A stretch of DNA of 64,000 nucleotides from Geosiphon pyriformis (taxonomy: Eukaryota > Glomeromycota > Glomeromycetes > Archaeosporales > Geosiphonaceae). Position numbers and translations under genes: made by a program. The DNA is taken from positions 124,001 to 188,000 of the forward strand of contig JAAOMT010000031.1 in the NCBI GenBank assembly GCA_016748015.1. The letters run 5' to 3'. The notes under the pieces were generated by a model, which did no database searches, was not told the DNA's origin, and worked only from the letters and a program-made list of their open reading frames with translations. Positions 21,121 through 35,159 of the stretch are shown one piece after another (the stretch's first letter is position 1; the number at the start of each line of letters is the position of its first letter).

Positions 21121-24100
21121 ACATATTCCAAAAAATTTAGTTACTGCTATTTAATATATTAAAAGCTATAAAACAACAATAAAAAAAGCCAATTATATCA
21201 AATTTGTTAACTTAATAATTAGAAAAACCAGCTTAATTATTAAAAAAAAATTGATTAATTTACAAAAAAAATTGAAACATATTTTGCTAATCAACTATAA
21301 AAATGCCAATTACTATAGCAAAAAAACCAAAAAACTTTTCATTATCCAATAATCAAATTCAATAATTAAACTGTTATTATTATAGAATTTTAAAACATTG
21401 GAAATATAATTACAAAAAAATACAATAAAATTAATAACAACAAAATAATTAATATTATTTTTTTTAATAACAATAATTATATTACTTATTATTACTTATT
21501 TATTATTTATTAAGATCCCAAACTAACTATTATTAATCTGTTTTATTATAACAATTATATTATTAACTTCTAGTTCAGAATTATTAATTATTAGTCAAAC
21601 AATTAGTTCAACTCAATCAATTTACATTACAAAACTGTTTTTAATTTAATAATAGATTTGGTCTCAGTAATTAATTAATACTTTGTAACAACAATTAACA
21701 ACTATTCAAACATTTTTTTACTTAACCAAGCTATTTTACAATACCAAAAAACCAAAATTTTTATTATACTGTATTTTTAAAAAGTAGAATTATAACACAA
21801 CAGCAAAATTTTTTTTATAATAATCCTATAATATTATTAACAAAAATTACTAAAAATGCCAACATTTTAAACATATTTTTTTTTAAATTTAAAGCAAATA
21901 AATCACTATTTTTACTTAATAATAAAGCCACTTTAGAACAAAAAACAATTACTGCTATATATACAGAAGATAAAATTGAAGAAGAATTAATTTGATTAAT
22001 TTTAAATAGTAAATTTACTAAAAGTATTATTATTTATTAATTGATAAAATAATTAAAAAAAAATATAAACCAATTGGCTTAAACAGTAATTGTTATTACT
22101 AATTATATGAAAAAAACATCAGTAGAAAAAATTGATAAATTTTATTTACAATTAATAGAATTACTATTTTAATTAAAGTTTTTATTATAAATGTATCTTA
22201 ATATTAAGTTTTTATCAAAAATAATTAATTTTTTAAAACCAATACAAATTTAAATTAGAAAATCCAAGAATTAAAGATTTTTTATCAAAACCAATACATT
22301 AAAATATCTGTTACTTGTAATATTTTTAACAAATAATTTAAGAAAATTTTAGTTTTTAAATTTGAAAAAAAAAACCAATAATTAAAACCTACATAGTTCT
22401 TAACTCTTGATTTAATTAAATTAAAAAAAACTAAGCAGTTATTTAAAATATTTATATTACAACCAATATTCTTATGGTCTGAAAAAATTAATTAACAATT
22501 TACTTTTACAATTAAACCAGTTAACAATTAGTATGTCTTATATTTAAAACCAGAATCAAAAAAACAATTATCTTATATTTTACTCAAATACAAAGATTGT
22601 AACAAAAAGCTTTTATTTATAGAAGCTTGTATATTAATAATAAAAAATATAAAATGTATATTTATTATTATTGCAAAATCTGTTACTAAAAACAATTTAA
22701 AAGTCTAATACAAAGTAGAAAATAGGACAACTTATTCTGTTTTACATGTAAAAAATTACTGTTTAAAGAATATAACTGGATTAATATTGTAATAAAAAAA
22801 AGAGTATATGATTAAATCTATTAATATGCTCTTTTTATTATTAAAAAAATAAAATATAGAACATTATTTACAGTAATATATAATAATATACTTAACAAAC
22901 TCTATTATTATTTACATAATATTGAAATGATTTATAAATTAGCTATAGTTTTAATCAACAGATTATTTCAAAAAAACATTTACCAAATAAAAAAGACAAA
23001 ATATATTGAATATATTATAAAATTAGCTAGATTCAATAATGAAAATAAAATTTTATTTTATTATTTAACTTCTAGCTATGCTTATATTTTAAAGAAAACC
23101 CAAATTCAATAATTAAAACAAATAAATATTCAATTTTACAAAAAATACATTATGTTTTATGATGACATATAATGTTTTAAATATTATGCTTTTAATATAT
23201 TATTACTTATAGATAATTATAAGACAATTGAACTTAGAAAAATTAAAAAAAAAGTCTTAACAATTTCAATTTATCTTATTAAAAATCAATTTATTTTATC
23301 TTTTAAATATTTTAATAACAATAGACAAGGAATTAAGTTAAAAAAAGGTTATAAAATTGATGTTAAATATAATTTACAATATCTAGAAAAAGACATTTTA
23401 ATATTACAACCAAAATTAAGCTTAAAATTGCATTCAAAATCCCACCAAGAGCAATAATACAAATTGTTTTTTATTTATTACTGGCAAGCAAAAGAATTAA
23501 TATTAAAGGAAAAATTATTAATATAAGATATATTAAAGATTTTATAGTAATATTTCAAAATTAAACAAAATTTTTTTTATAATTAAACATGTCAAAAAAA
23601 TTGTTCAAGCTATTTATTTATTTTTAATCAATATTTTGAGTCTGCAATCAGTTAAAAATCAAAAAAACTTAGGAAAATAAAAGAAAAACTCAAGGTTTTG
23701 GTTTAATTAAATGATTTATAATTCCAGTAAATATAGTTTTTAATATATAAAACAAATTTTACCAGATTTTTAGATTATCAAAAACAATTACAATTCTATC
23801 TTTTGAAAAAATTAATGAAGTATATATCTGCTTACCATCTATTATTACTCAACGAATTTTTGAATTAAATAAACAAATCTATAAAAAATATGAAATTTTT
23901 ATCCCAAATATTTATTTGCTAAAAAAAATCAAAGAATTTAATATTATTTTTTATAATTCAAATAACTATTTCATTATATTAAATAATCATTTAAAAATTA
24001 GAATTATTTATAATAATATTTTTTAGCAAGAGTTATCTCAAATAATTTCAAATTTTATGAAATAATTAAACATTTTTTCTTGAAATTCAACTTAAATTTT

Positions 24101-27100
24101 ACAGAAAATTATTATGTTATTATTAAAAAATTGTTTTAAATTAACATGCAACAATTAAAACTATAACAACAAAAACAATTCAAAAAACTAATTATTAAAT
24201 ATGTTAATATATTTACTAAAAACAACAATAATTTGGAAAAAATTAATTTGGTTTAACATTAAATTTATACAGATAATGCCAAACCAAAACAACAACAAGC
24301 CTACTAAATTGCTTTAGAAAGCCATTAATTTATTTAAAAAGAAGTATAATAAATACTTAATAATAAATTTATTTAACTATTAATAAGTCTTTGGACTTTA
24401 TTAGTAATTTTTGTCAAAAAAAAATAAAAAAATACATTTTTGTATTAACTATTGTTAATTAAATAGTATTACAATTAAAAATACTTATTTTTTATTACAA
24501 ATTGATAACATATTAGATGTTCTTGACAAATCTAAATACTTTTTAATATTGAATCTAGAAAATGAATACTAATAAATTATAATAAACTTTAAAAACTGTT
24601 TCAAAACAGCTTTTATTATTCAAAAAAAAATTATAAATTCAATATAATATTATTTGAATTATATATAATACCAAAAATATTTTAAAGAATAAATATTGTT
24701 TATATTAAACTCTTTTGAAAATTAATAATTGTTTACTTTAATAATACTAATATTTATTTACTATTATTTAAAACTTATTTAATTTACTTATAAAAAGTTT
24801 TTCAATAATTACAAAAAGCAGAATTGAAATTAAATATCAAAAAATATTATTTTGAAAAGACCAGTTTGGCCTTTTTTGGTCATATTATTAATAAAAAAAA
24901 AGTCAACCCTAATCCAAAAATAATTAATATTGTCAAAAACTTTGTTACTAAAAATTTATCAAAAAATTTTCTGAAATTGCCAAACCACTAAATTATTTAA
25001 TCAACAAAAATATTAAATATAAATAAACTTTAAAACAACAAAAAACTTTTAATATTTTCAAAAAAAACTAATAATAGCTTTAACTTTGGCTTATTTCAAC
25101 TTTAACAAGAGATTTTAATTAGTTACAAATGTTTTTTATATTGTTTTTAGTATTATTCTATTTTAATTAGATGACAATAACAATAAACAAATAATTGTTT
25201 ATATTAACAAAACATTAAAATCAGCAGAAAAAATTATTTTGCCATCAAACTAAAAATAGCAACAGTAATTTAGGCTTTTTATTATTTTAATCTGTATTTC
25301 AAGCCCAAAAAATTTGATATTATTACTAATAATATTGAACTCAAATAACTACAGAATGAAAATTCGAAATTAAATACAAAACAATTTCAATAAACAAAAT
25401 TTTTTGCAAATTACAAATATATTATATATTATAAATTAGAAAAACTTTATATAAATATAAATTGTCTTTTCAAAATAAAACAAAATTAGAAACCACAATC
25501 ACCAACCAATTTAATTAACATAATAGTAACAAAACAATAAACAATAGATTTCAAAAACTATAACAACTTTTAACAATATTTGGAAACACTTATAATATCA
25601 GAAAATTGGTTTTTAAGTAAAAAACATTAATTATAACAACAAACAAAACAATATTTTCTATACAATAATATTATTTATTATTAAAATTACAAAAACTTAG
25701 ATAATCTATTCAGAGTAATCCAAAAATATAAAAAAAAAACAATCTTATATAATATGTACTTAAATTTTTTATTAACACACTTTAAAAAAGATAACACAAT
25801 TTAAAAAACACTAAAACACTATTTTTGGGCCCAAATAAAAAAAAAATTTATTAATATGTTAAATCTTATAATAGTTTTTAAAAAAAAAAACATGTTCTAT
25901 AGAAATCCTAAATCCAATTAAAGTTAAACAACTTTTTAATTAAGTTGGTATTAATTTAGTTAAAGTTTCAACAAATTTTGAATAAAAATAAAATCTCTTT
26001 ATTCTATCAATGTTATTAGCATATAAAACATTAAAACAAAATACTATAAAACATATATTATTTGATCTAATATATAGAAAACAACAATATTGCCAATTAA
26101 TTTTATAGTAAAATTCTATTCAACTTAGCTGATTACAAAGAACAATTTTTTAAAAAAGTTTATACACTTTTTAGTATACTAAAAAAAAAATAACAAATTA
26201 TAGTTATTTATATAAAATACTTTTAAGTCCAACAAAAAAAATGGGATAACAATAAACTGTTACTAATCAGAAATAAATTTAAAGTTGAAAATAAAGTTTT
26301 TTTATATAAAACTAAGACTAAAAAACAATAGAGTAAAAAATTCAATTATAAATAAAATAAACTATTTTATATATACAAAACTTTAAGAAATAGATTATAC
26401 AAGTTAAAATTTAATAATAAAGTTTTAAAAAAAATTGTACATGACAAAAAATTAAAATATTATTATTTTAGAACCAATTTTGAATTTTTAATTTCACAAA
26501 TTGGTACATAATTCTTTTTAGTTAATTCTAAAGATATTCTTCAAAATTTAAAATTAATAATTATTATTAAACAACTTCCAAACCTGAACATTTAACATTA
26601 AAATTTAAATTTAAATTTTTTTTATAATTATTTTTTATAATTTAAAACTAATTCCACAAAAACAAAACAAACAATACAGAAAAACAAAACAAAAATGACA
26701 TAAAAACTCTATATACTAAAAATAATCTTATTTATTTATATTTTTATTAATTATTATAACTATTTTCTAAAACATTTAACAATTATCTTAAAAATTAATG
26801 TTAATCTTAAAAACACTATCTAAATTACTTATAACTATTACTAAAAAATACATTAATTATATACAGACAAAATTAATTACAACTTTATTTACAAATTCAC
26901 AAAATTACTATTCATATAGAAAAAATACAAAAAGTTAATTTAAAATTTACTTACCAAAACTTTTAAAGCAAGTTTTAAGAGAGAATTTAATGTTTACTCT
27001 TATTAACATTCCACTAAATATCATAATTTAACAAAATCTTCAATGAATAAAACAACAAATACTCTAATTTATAAATATTTTTATATTAAAAAAACACTTT

Positions 27101-27427
27101 ATAAAAGAAAACTAAAGCTTAAAACAATAAATTTTACAATTAAAACTATTTAAAAACAATTTTACAACAAATTTAAGACAAAAACCAGACCAACAAACAT
27201 CTATTACAAACTTAAAACAGCTTTTAGATTTTATAACTTATTTTATACTTGTGAAAATATTTTACAAAATTTAATTTTACAACTTTTAAAGATTTAATAT
27301 ATTGGAAAGCTTACAAAACTAAAATTTTAACAATTTTCAGACCAAATTTTTTCAATAATTTTAGACTACTATCTGAAAATTACAAACAATACTTGAATTT
27401 TAATAAAACTTAATCTTGAAAAAAAAT
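21121..27427 (+). pseudogene. Relic D: strongly decayed A-type element, internal part
   Basis: Despite very high AT content the plus strand can be aligned with element A in order: end of Gag (21121-21900), protease with DSG now NSK (22005-22013), Cys-rich region (YKDCNKKL near 22590, then 22927-23112 parallel to A 10850-11040), dUTPase (KIDVKYNLQYLEKDIL near 23360), RT (about 24500-24930), integrase (about 25700-26480, with FKVENKVFLYKTKTKKQ), and the 3' ORF (26990-27440). Stops are very frequent. The 5' LTR and the Gag N-terminus are missing. Confidence 0.8.
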
Positions 27428-28392
27428 TATATTATTATTTAGCATAAAATTATACTTATAATTTCTATTATTAATTAGTATATATTATCATTTCAATTTA
27501 TTACTTATTATTTTATTAAATTATTCAAATTATCATTCAATTAATAACTTAATTTGTACAAAACATAAATAAAACCAAATTGTAATAATTAAATTATGCA
27601 ATACATTAAACTATATAACATTTAGAATTTGCTAAAATATTTAGTAATTTGATAAAATATTTAATAGTTTACTAAAATAATCTATATTTTATAAAAATAA
27701 CTTGTAATTTGATAAAATCTATTTTTAGTTTATTAAAAAATTAAAAAAAAATGCTAAATTATAGAATAGTATTATAATAAATTGTATAAAAAAAAGCTTT
27801 TTTTTTTAAGAAAATATAGAATTTATTTTAATTAAAATTAATATCTTCTTTAGTATTTTTTATACAAATCAATTTTAATAAAACTTATTTTGAAAAACAT
27901 AAAAATTTTTAATTATTTTTATTGTAAAATTAACTATTTTTTACTAATATTTTAAAATAATTAGCTACTAATTTTAGTAATTATTAGTAATTTTCAGATC
28001 TAGATCTAAAATAACTTTTTTAATATATTTTCATATTTTTTTTTTGGTTTATTTTATTTTTTTATTTTTATTTTTATATTATTAAATAATCTATAGTTGA
28101 AATTTTTTGTAAAAGAGTTGTTTTTCACTGAAAAATAACTACACATATTTTTTAAGAGTTTATAAACAAAATTTTTTTGTAAAAAGTTAACTTTTATTGC
28201 AGAATAACTATATAAATAATTAATATAAAATTGGTTATTTTATTATAAATTCAACAACACACATAGTTCAAAATATAAAGAAATACTTTAAAAAAAATTA
28301 ATTTATTAAAAGTTTACTAACTTTTATTAACAACAAAATTAATAATTAAATAGTTTAATAATATTTAAAAAAATAAAAAACCTCTAATAACA
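27428..28392 (+). repeat. 3' LTR of relic D
   Basis: Reads as a reverse complement of the A LTR: the region around 27480-27760 follows A in order, including the GAACTA-type repeat array now as TTTACTAAAATA-like units, the TATAAAA segment near 27782, and the end AAACCTCTAATAACA. About 20 bp are missing near its start. Nearly all changes against A are C-to-T or G-to-A. Confidence 0.75.
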
Positions 28393-28760
28393 GTAATATT
28401 TAGTTATAGTTAATCATATTTTATTATGTCTTACATAGGCACTTATTGATAATAATTTTTTTCACAATTTACACAAATTAATTTTAATTGGTAATAAAAT
28501 TAATTCTGCTAATTTAGTAAAACATAAATAAAAATTAAGACTTGTAGTTCTTTTTTTTTTGTCTTTTTTTTTCCAAGTAAGTGGTAATAGTAATTTTGTA
28601 TTAAAATTATTAGCCCAAGAGATATAAAAAGTTTTAATAATAGGCTGTATTACTGGTTTTTTAAATTCAATAAAGAGTTGTTCTGGAATTGTATTTTATT
28701 TTTTGTATATACCAAAAAGTTGAACAATTTTTTTTTTCTTTAATTAATTAATTATTAAAT
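28393..28760 (-). pseudogene. Relic E: fragment of a B-type Cys-rich region
   Basis: The minus strand reads KLICVNCEKN, parallel to KLVCINCGKK of element B, with a Lys-rich stretch upstream in both. The match stops exactly at the end of the LTR of D, so D probably inserted into E. The remainder of E on the other side of D is not visible. Confidence 0.5.
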
Positions 28761-30900
28761 TTAATAGTGGCTGTAATTACTTATTCTATTTAATAACTTA
28801 AAGCTTGGTTTAATAATAAAAATTTAATATTTTTGTGTTAAATATATCTTTTTAAGATTTTATTAATTTTAATATTTAACTACTTTATATGTTTTTTGAT
28901 TATTTTAAAAACAGTTAAACAAAAAATATGAAGTTTTGGATATTTATAATTAAAATAAGTTACAATATTATTATGTTTTGTGCTATAATAATAATTAAAA
29001 TATTGAAAATTTTCTTTATAAAGAATATTATTAACTGCTACTTATTTTTGTTTTTTGAATAAAAATTTTTTAAAAAATATGTCTATAATAATAATATTAG
29101 ATTTGGTTTTAACAAGTCTAAATTAAAATACAATAAGAGTTAAGTAATTATATATAAAAAAAACAAAATTAAAAAGAATAAGTCTAATATAAATTAATTT
29201 AAAAAAAAGTTGGAATAAAACTAATTTAATATGTTTTAACTCTTTTTTTAATTATCAATTAACATTTAACATATAATATTTGTTCTTATATAAAGACAAA
29301 TTTCGAATAAACATTTGATAAAATTATATTTTTATTCTTTTATAGATTGTTTTTATATAAAAAGAAAATTATTAATTAATTAATTAATTTTATAAAAAAA
29401 TATTTTTTGTAAGAAATTGTTTTTTTATAAAAATTTGATTGTATATAGTTTATTATTATTTATATTAATTAAATTACAAATTGTTACTTTAATTCTTAAA
29501 TATATTCTTATTTTTATTAAAATAATTATTAATTTAAACAATTAAACAAATTTAAAATTTTTATTAATTAATAATAAAGTAATTTTGAATATTTTATTAA
29601 ATTTATTTATATTATAATTAAATATATTTAATAAAAAACAAATTTTAAAGTCAAATATATTGTTTAGTTTATAAAAAATATTAATTAATACTGTATATTT
29701 TTGGTTTAGTACTTTAATTTTTATATAACTTTTGGTTTTATAAAAAAAGTTATATACTTATATAATAAAAACTTTATATAAAAAATTGTCAATAATAATT
29801 AAAAAATAATTATATAAAATTACTTATTTATTATATATTTATTATAATTAAGTAAAGTTTTTAAATTATAGTTTATATATAATAAAAATTTATTTATTTA
29901 TTAAAGTCTTTAAATTTTGTTTTTTAAAAATTTATAATTAGTATAAACTTGAATATATTTTTAATATTATAATTTTTGTTACTATATATTGAAAATACCA
30001 ATTTATATATAATTTTATACAAAATTTTAAATATATTGTTTAATTTTAAATTTTAAATTAATATAAAAAAAAAGATTGTTATTATATATAAACTTTTAAT
30101 TATTTTATTAAATAGAATAATATAATTCTTTAAAATTGTAAAAAATATTATTATAAGTTTTAATTTAAAAAAAAATGTTTATTTTTTTGGTTTAAATAAC
30201 AAGATTTTGATTAATATAATTGTATAATATAGTTTTAATGATTAATTATATGTAAGAAATACATAAATAATATTTAATTTAAAATTTAAAATACAAAAAA
30301 CTTAATATTATTTTTAATAATTATCTTTAAATTATAAAAACTAAAACATAATTTTAATATAATTTAATAATCTTAAAATTATAAAAAAAATTATATAATT
30401 TAATAAATTAATTAGTCAAAATTATATGTAAAAATATAATTTGGTTTATTTTTAAAATTAGTAAAAATTGATAAAAATTGATAAAATTTAATATATTAAA
30501 TAATATAATTATATATTAAATTAAAATTAAATATAATTAATACAAATATAATAAAATTAATAAACATTAGTTTTTTTGGCTAAATAAAAAACATTATTAA
30601 AAAAAAGATAGTTTAATTACTAGTAACAACTTTTTTAGTTAATTATTTAAAAAGAATCTTATATATAAAAAAAACTTTTATTTAAAACCAAAAATAGTGT
30701 ATAAGAAATACATTTTTTTTGTATTATACTGCGTATCTATACATATATTTTACGCAATTAATTAGTTTAACAGTTTTAGAATATTTTATTAACAAATACA
30801 GTGAAATATTTTTTATTAAAATTTAACCTTCAATTGTTAGGAATTTCAGTTAAAAACTTTATCATATTTAAAAAGATTCAAAATTTGAGAATTTAATTAT
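28760..30900. other. Extremely AT-rich stretch without recognisable gene
   Basis: No ORF above 60 codons and almost no G or C. By position it could be the rest of relic E (protease and Gag on the minus strand), but I cannot align it convincingly. The last 200 bp contain the presumed 3' UTR of NDC80. Confidence 0.5.
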
Positions 30901-30928
30901 TTGTGTAAAAGAGAAATGTCAAAAAGAA

Positions 30929-33485
30929 TTAACAAAGTTCTAATTCTTGCAATGTTGCTTTTGTTTCCTGGAGACTTTGATCACTAATATTTGTGAACTC
31001 GACCAAGGATTGGAATAAAATCTGCTCGTAGCGTAAGTAATCTTCGACTTTTTTGTTGTATTCTTTGGTGGTACGATCTAAATGCTCCCTAAAATCTTTA
31101 TCCATACGATCGCATCTATAATAATTGAGGATTAGTTAAATAATTTATTAGACAAACACTGATTTATAAATGCCAGTATTTGAGTCAAGTTTACCGGATT
31201 TGTGCGGCTTGACGCTTTTCTCTCATTTCCATCACGTTTTTATTGCCTTTCAAACGCATTTCTGCAATGGTTTTTTCGGTTTCATGCAAAAAAGCCTCAC
31301 GCTTTGCATTATTTTCATTAGATTCCTGATGGTAAGTTTCATATATGAGTAAAGCCATCCAAGTATTCACAGAACTAGTGCGAGGAGATGTCCAGCCACA
31401 ATTTATACCTTTTTCGCCTCTTCCACTTGCTGATTTAGTGCAGCAATATTTTTTTCAATAGAGAGGATGCTGGATCGTTGATTAGTTATTCCATCAATTA
31501 GGTGATCCAATTTTCTTTCTTGCTCGTATTTGTCTTGCAGAGCATTATTGTGCCGAGAATTGGTCTCCTTTCGAAATTTCATCAAGACATTCTAATGAAA
31601 AAGTTTTATGTCAAAATTGAATTAGTTTTTTCATCTAAAACGTTGGCTTGAAGCAACCTTTTCAGTTTGATGATAATTACTCTCCTAAGCTCCTCCAAAT
31701 TTGAAGAGATGGCTTTTCCGCTATCTTCGAAATTAATATCCACATTAAATTCATCATTTTTTATTTGAGCCTTCTCTCCGTTAGATGAAATTAGATTGAT
31801 TCGAGAAGCTGCTGTGTTGAATTGCCGAACCATCTCGTCTACCTAAAGAGCAACTCTCATAAGAAAATTTTTATGTTAAGAATTACAGAGTTTGATACAC
31901 AGGAGTATACCATTGCCATTTCTGCGGAAAGATCATTTTCATCTTCCTCAATTTTAGAAGCTAATTCACGCTTCTTTGCTGTTATTTGTTGTAAGTTGTT
32001 ATGAATCTGTTCACGGTTTTGAACCATGCGTTGGACTTCATCGGTCGATATAGGTTGGTTATCGACAATAGTTTGAAGATTTTCTTTTTCCTCTCTAAGT
32101 GCAGAAATTTCTTTCTCTGAATTGCGAGATGATAATTAAACAAATATTTAAAACAAAAAAAAAGCTTGCAAAAAAGATACCTTTCACGTCAAATATACTT
32201 GCCTTCTTGTTGAACCTTTTCGGATAATTGCTGAAGGGTGGCCAAGATTTTTTCTTTTTTGTTTTCGCAATAACTATGATATTGGATAAACTTTTCTTTG
32301 TCCACCTTCAATGTTTCGTAATCTTTTTGTGCTTTAATTAATGGTGACTTATGTAGGGAATGATTAAAATTTTGAAAATTAGAATGGATCTGTATGCGTA
32401 TGAAATTTATGGTAATTTAGTTCCTTAAAATGAACTTGCTTCGGATGTTAGCAGCTCGTCCATTTCTTGTTCAAGCTCATATTTAGAATTTTTTAATTCC
32501 TCGATTTCGAAAAGAGTTTCGCCACTTTGACGACCTATTAATAGTAATCAAAATGGAATCATATAATAAGAAATTTAAAAATATATTGGAGATCAGTCAA
32601 GAATTACTACTGACCAGCAATATTTCTTAACGCTTGATCTAATTCCGAAAAATCATCATCCCCTTCAAGAAAAATTTTGTAGGCCTCGGCGAGATAATCA
32701 AAATAATGTTGATCAAGTGTTTTCTCTTCCTCTATGTCAACTTTCTGGTATTCGTTACTCAAATAAATCCAATACTGATCGAGAAAAAAAGGAAATTTAT
32801 TATGAAAAAAGATGGAAGTAAAATTTCGATTGATTTTCTGAGGGAATCCTTACAGAAGCAGTCTCCTGTAACCATTTCAACATTCCAAGTAATATCGGCC
32901 AAGAATGCATAGAGCCCACTGCGGCTAAAGTTTGTTTACGAATTTCAGGCACGAATGGACATCTAAATAGTATATATATAGATATTAAGCAAAAGCATGC
33001 AAGGACTCAATCTGGCAAAATCATCCTATAATCTTCTACCTCATTCCTTGCAAGAGAGCAAGCAAAAGATCATCAAATCTGCTGTTTGACTCCCATTTTA
33101 TTGAGGGATCAATTCTCTCATATAGGAACTTGAATATACTTTGAAAATCCTTAGTGGATGGGGATTGAAGGGTTTTGATTGAAATCGAGTTAGGATAATT
33201 CCAACTCTCAAGGGCTTCAATGATCTCTTTAATAGCTGTTTGTTGCCAGTTCTTGTTGCGAAAAGAAGGTCTTTCAACACTGAGACCACTTGAAGGTAGA
33301 TTGGAAGGCCTACAACTTATCGAAGATGCCCGCCCATATAACTGTTGTTGGCTAGCTCTGATTGCAGACGGTGGTGGAGGTATTCCAGAAACCAAGGACA
33401 TACGATAAAAAGGGTTTGAATCGACATTGTTAGCTGTGGTCCTACGTTTCTTTATGGTCGAAGATAAAAGTGAAGGGTCCATCAT
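30929..33485 (-). CDS. NDC80: Kinetochore protein NDC80/HEC1 (634 aa, 10 exons)
   Basis: Outer-kinetochore subunit that binds microtubules as part of the NDC80 complex with NUF2, SPC24 and SPC25. Exons on the minus strand: 33040-33485, 32854-32962, 32615-32774, 32440-32534, 32203-32389, 31911-32116, 31642-31842, 31409-31591, 31195-31325, 30929-31115; they join in frame to 1905 nt. The N-terminus is basic and Ser-rich, as expected of the unstructured tail. A calponin-homology domain follows (about residues 75-220) with FRNKNWQQTAIKEI, FKFLYERIDPSIKW and AVGSMHSWPILLGMLKWL. From about residue 240 to the end the protein is Glu/Lys/Gln-rich coiled coil. Length is near the family norm. Two introns (between exons 4/5 and 5/6) only keep the frame if a GC donor (GCAAGT) is used. 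No transposon-type damage is visible. Confidence 0.95.
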
Positions 33486-34057
33486 ACGTTAGAAAATGAA
33501 ATTCACCTAAGTTTTCGTCTGAATCAGTAATTTACGCGTTATTGAAGTAATCACGCGTGTGATCAGACTTTACTAATTAGACCAATCCAAATTTAGTAAC
33601 CTGATCTGGACAAAACGTGACAAAGTTTTATTAAACTTTTTATTTATTTTGAAGTAAATTGAATTTTATATTTATGTAATAATATTTCGAGATTTAAATT
33701 TAATAATATTAATTAAAAGCAATATAGCTATCAAATAATTAATATTCATATTTCTAAAAATAAAAAAGTTTGATAATATATATATATATATTTACGTAAT
33801 TATTAATAAAATAAAAATTATTTAAAGTATTTTATAATTTTTATAATAATAATAATAATAATAAAAATATAATGATTAAAAAATTAAAAAATAATATTAT
33901 AATTAATTTTAATAATTTTTTAATAATACATAATAATTAAAAAAAGAATTAGTAGTAAATAACCAAAATTTTTTTAATATGTATATATGTAAAACATTTT
34001 TAATGAATCATATTTTTTAAATAATGATTGGAAATCAAGCTTTAAATTTTTTTTTAA

Positions 34058-34088
<31 letters not shown>

Positions 34089-34117
34089 TTTTATTTATTT
34101 ATTACTTAATGACAGAC

Positions 34118-34149
<32 letters not shown>

Positions 34150-34330
34150 GTAATAATAATAATAATAATACGATTATTATTAATCATAATTTTTATTTAA
34201 ATAATTAAAATTTAATAAAAAAACATTCTCTTTTTGTGAAAAAAATTATCTTTGGATTTAAAAGATTTTATGAAAATGATAAAAATAATATTTATTATTA
34301 TGAATTAACTTTTTAAATGAAAAATGACCA
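33486..34330. other. AT-rich spacer with AAT/TAA microsatellites
   Basis: Upstream region of NDC80. The first ~120 bp are of mixed composition and probably hold its promoter. From 33620 on the sequence is AT-rich, with trinucleotide runs of TAA/AAT at about 33846-33865, 34058-34086 and 34121-34170. No gene seen. Confidence 0.7.
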
Positions 34331-34682
34331 AATTTAGTTACCAAATAATATATTCATTAACCCAATCTGGGAAACCAACCAAGTCATTAATGAATGAAAT
34401 TCTACAAGTGGATCCAATATTCGGTGTAGATCAGAAAAATGGATGGTAGTACTAGAAATTTGCCCACTGCAATCTTTGGGAAAAACGATCGGCTTTTTAC
34501 CCTTTACCATTATCATAATAATGAGAGTGGTAATACAAATGGAATTTTTTTTTTTTTTTTTTTAAAACTCAAATTCATTTTCATTATTATTAAAAGACAA
34601 ATAGAACTGAAATTTTATAAATTTTCAAAAGTATTCAAATCGTCAACTTTGTTGTGTTTCAAAATTTGCATGATGGATATGA

Positions 34683-34684
<2 letters not shown>

Positions 34685-34713
<29 letters not shown>
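34685..34713. repeat. (GAT)n microsatellite
   Basis: Uninterrupted GAT/ATG run of about nine units. Confidence 0.95.
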
Positions 34714-34715
<2 letters not shown>

Positions 34716-34803
34716 ATAATTATAATTATTATTTAGTAAACTTACGCGAAAATGAGAAATAGCGGTAATTTTGGTGGTGTTAGTAGTGGTATTGTTGTTG
34801 TTG

Positions 34804-34834
34804 TGGTGGTGGTGGTGGTGGTGGTGGTGGTGGT
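34804..34834. repeat. (GGT)n microsatellite
   Basis: About ten GGT units, flanked by degenerate TGT/AGT repeats. Confidence 0.95.
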
Positions 34835-34844
34835 AGCAGTAGTG

Positions 34845-34928
34845 GTAGTGGTTGTATTTGTAGTTGTAGTTTGTAGTGGTTGTATTTGTAGTTGTAGTTT
34901 GTAGTGGTTGTATTTGTAGTTGTAATGG
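34845..34928. repeat. 28-bp minisatellite, three units
   Basis: Three consecutive 28-bp units that begin GTAGTGGTTGTATTTGTAGT. The first two are identical and the third differs only at its end, which suggests recent duplication. Confidence 0.9.
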
Positions 34929-35159
34929 TGTTTAATATTGGTCGTCGTGTTTGGAGGTGCTTGTTTGGGGGTTGTGCTATATATGCAACTTTTTTCAACC
35001 CGAATGCAGTGCTTCAAGTGATTCTTCCTTTTGCTAAAAGTTCTATTATGATTTTCTGCTCTTTTTAAATAGTTTCACTAAAGGTATTAGTATTTCTATT
35101 ATAATATTATATGCTTTTTTGATCGCCTTTCGCTACTAATCTTAACTTGGGCTTTTTTT

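Larger units (their letters stand above)
34334..35017 (-). other. Possible small minus-strand gene, uncertain
   Basis: Two pieces look less random than their surroundings. The minus frame from 35017 begins MKHCIRVEKSCIYSTT, runs through Thr/Tyr/Asn repeats encoded by the microsatellites and reaches a GTAAGT donor-like site near 34747. A second minus frame at 34334-34516 (MIMVKGKKPIVFPKDCSG) has gene-like composition and ends at TAA. I recognise no domain, and the repeat content makes a chance ORF likely. Confidence 0.2.
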
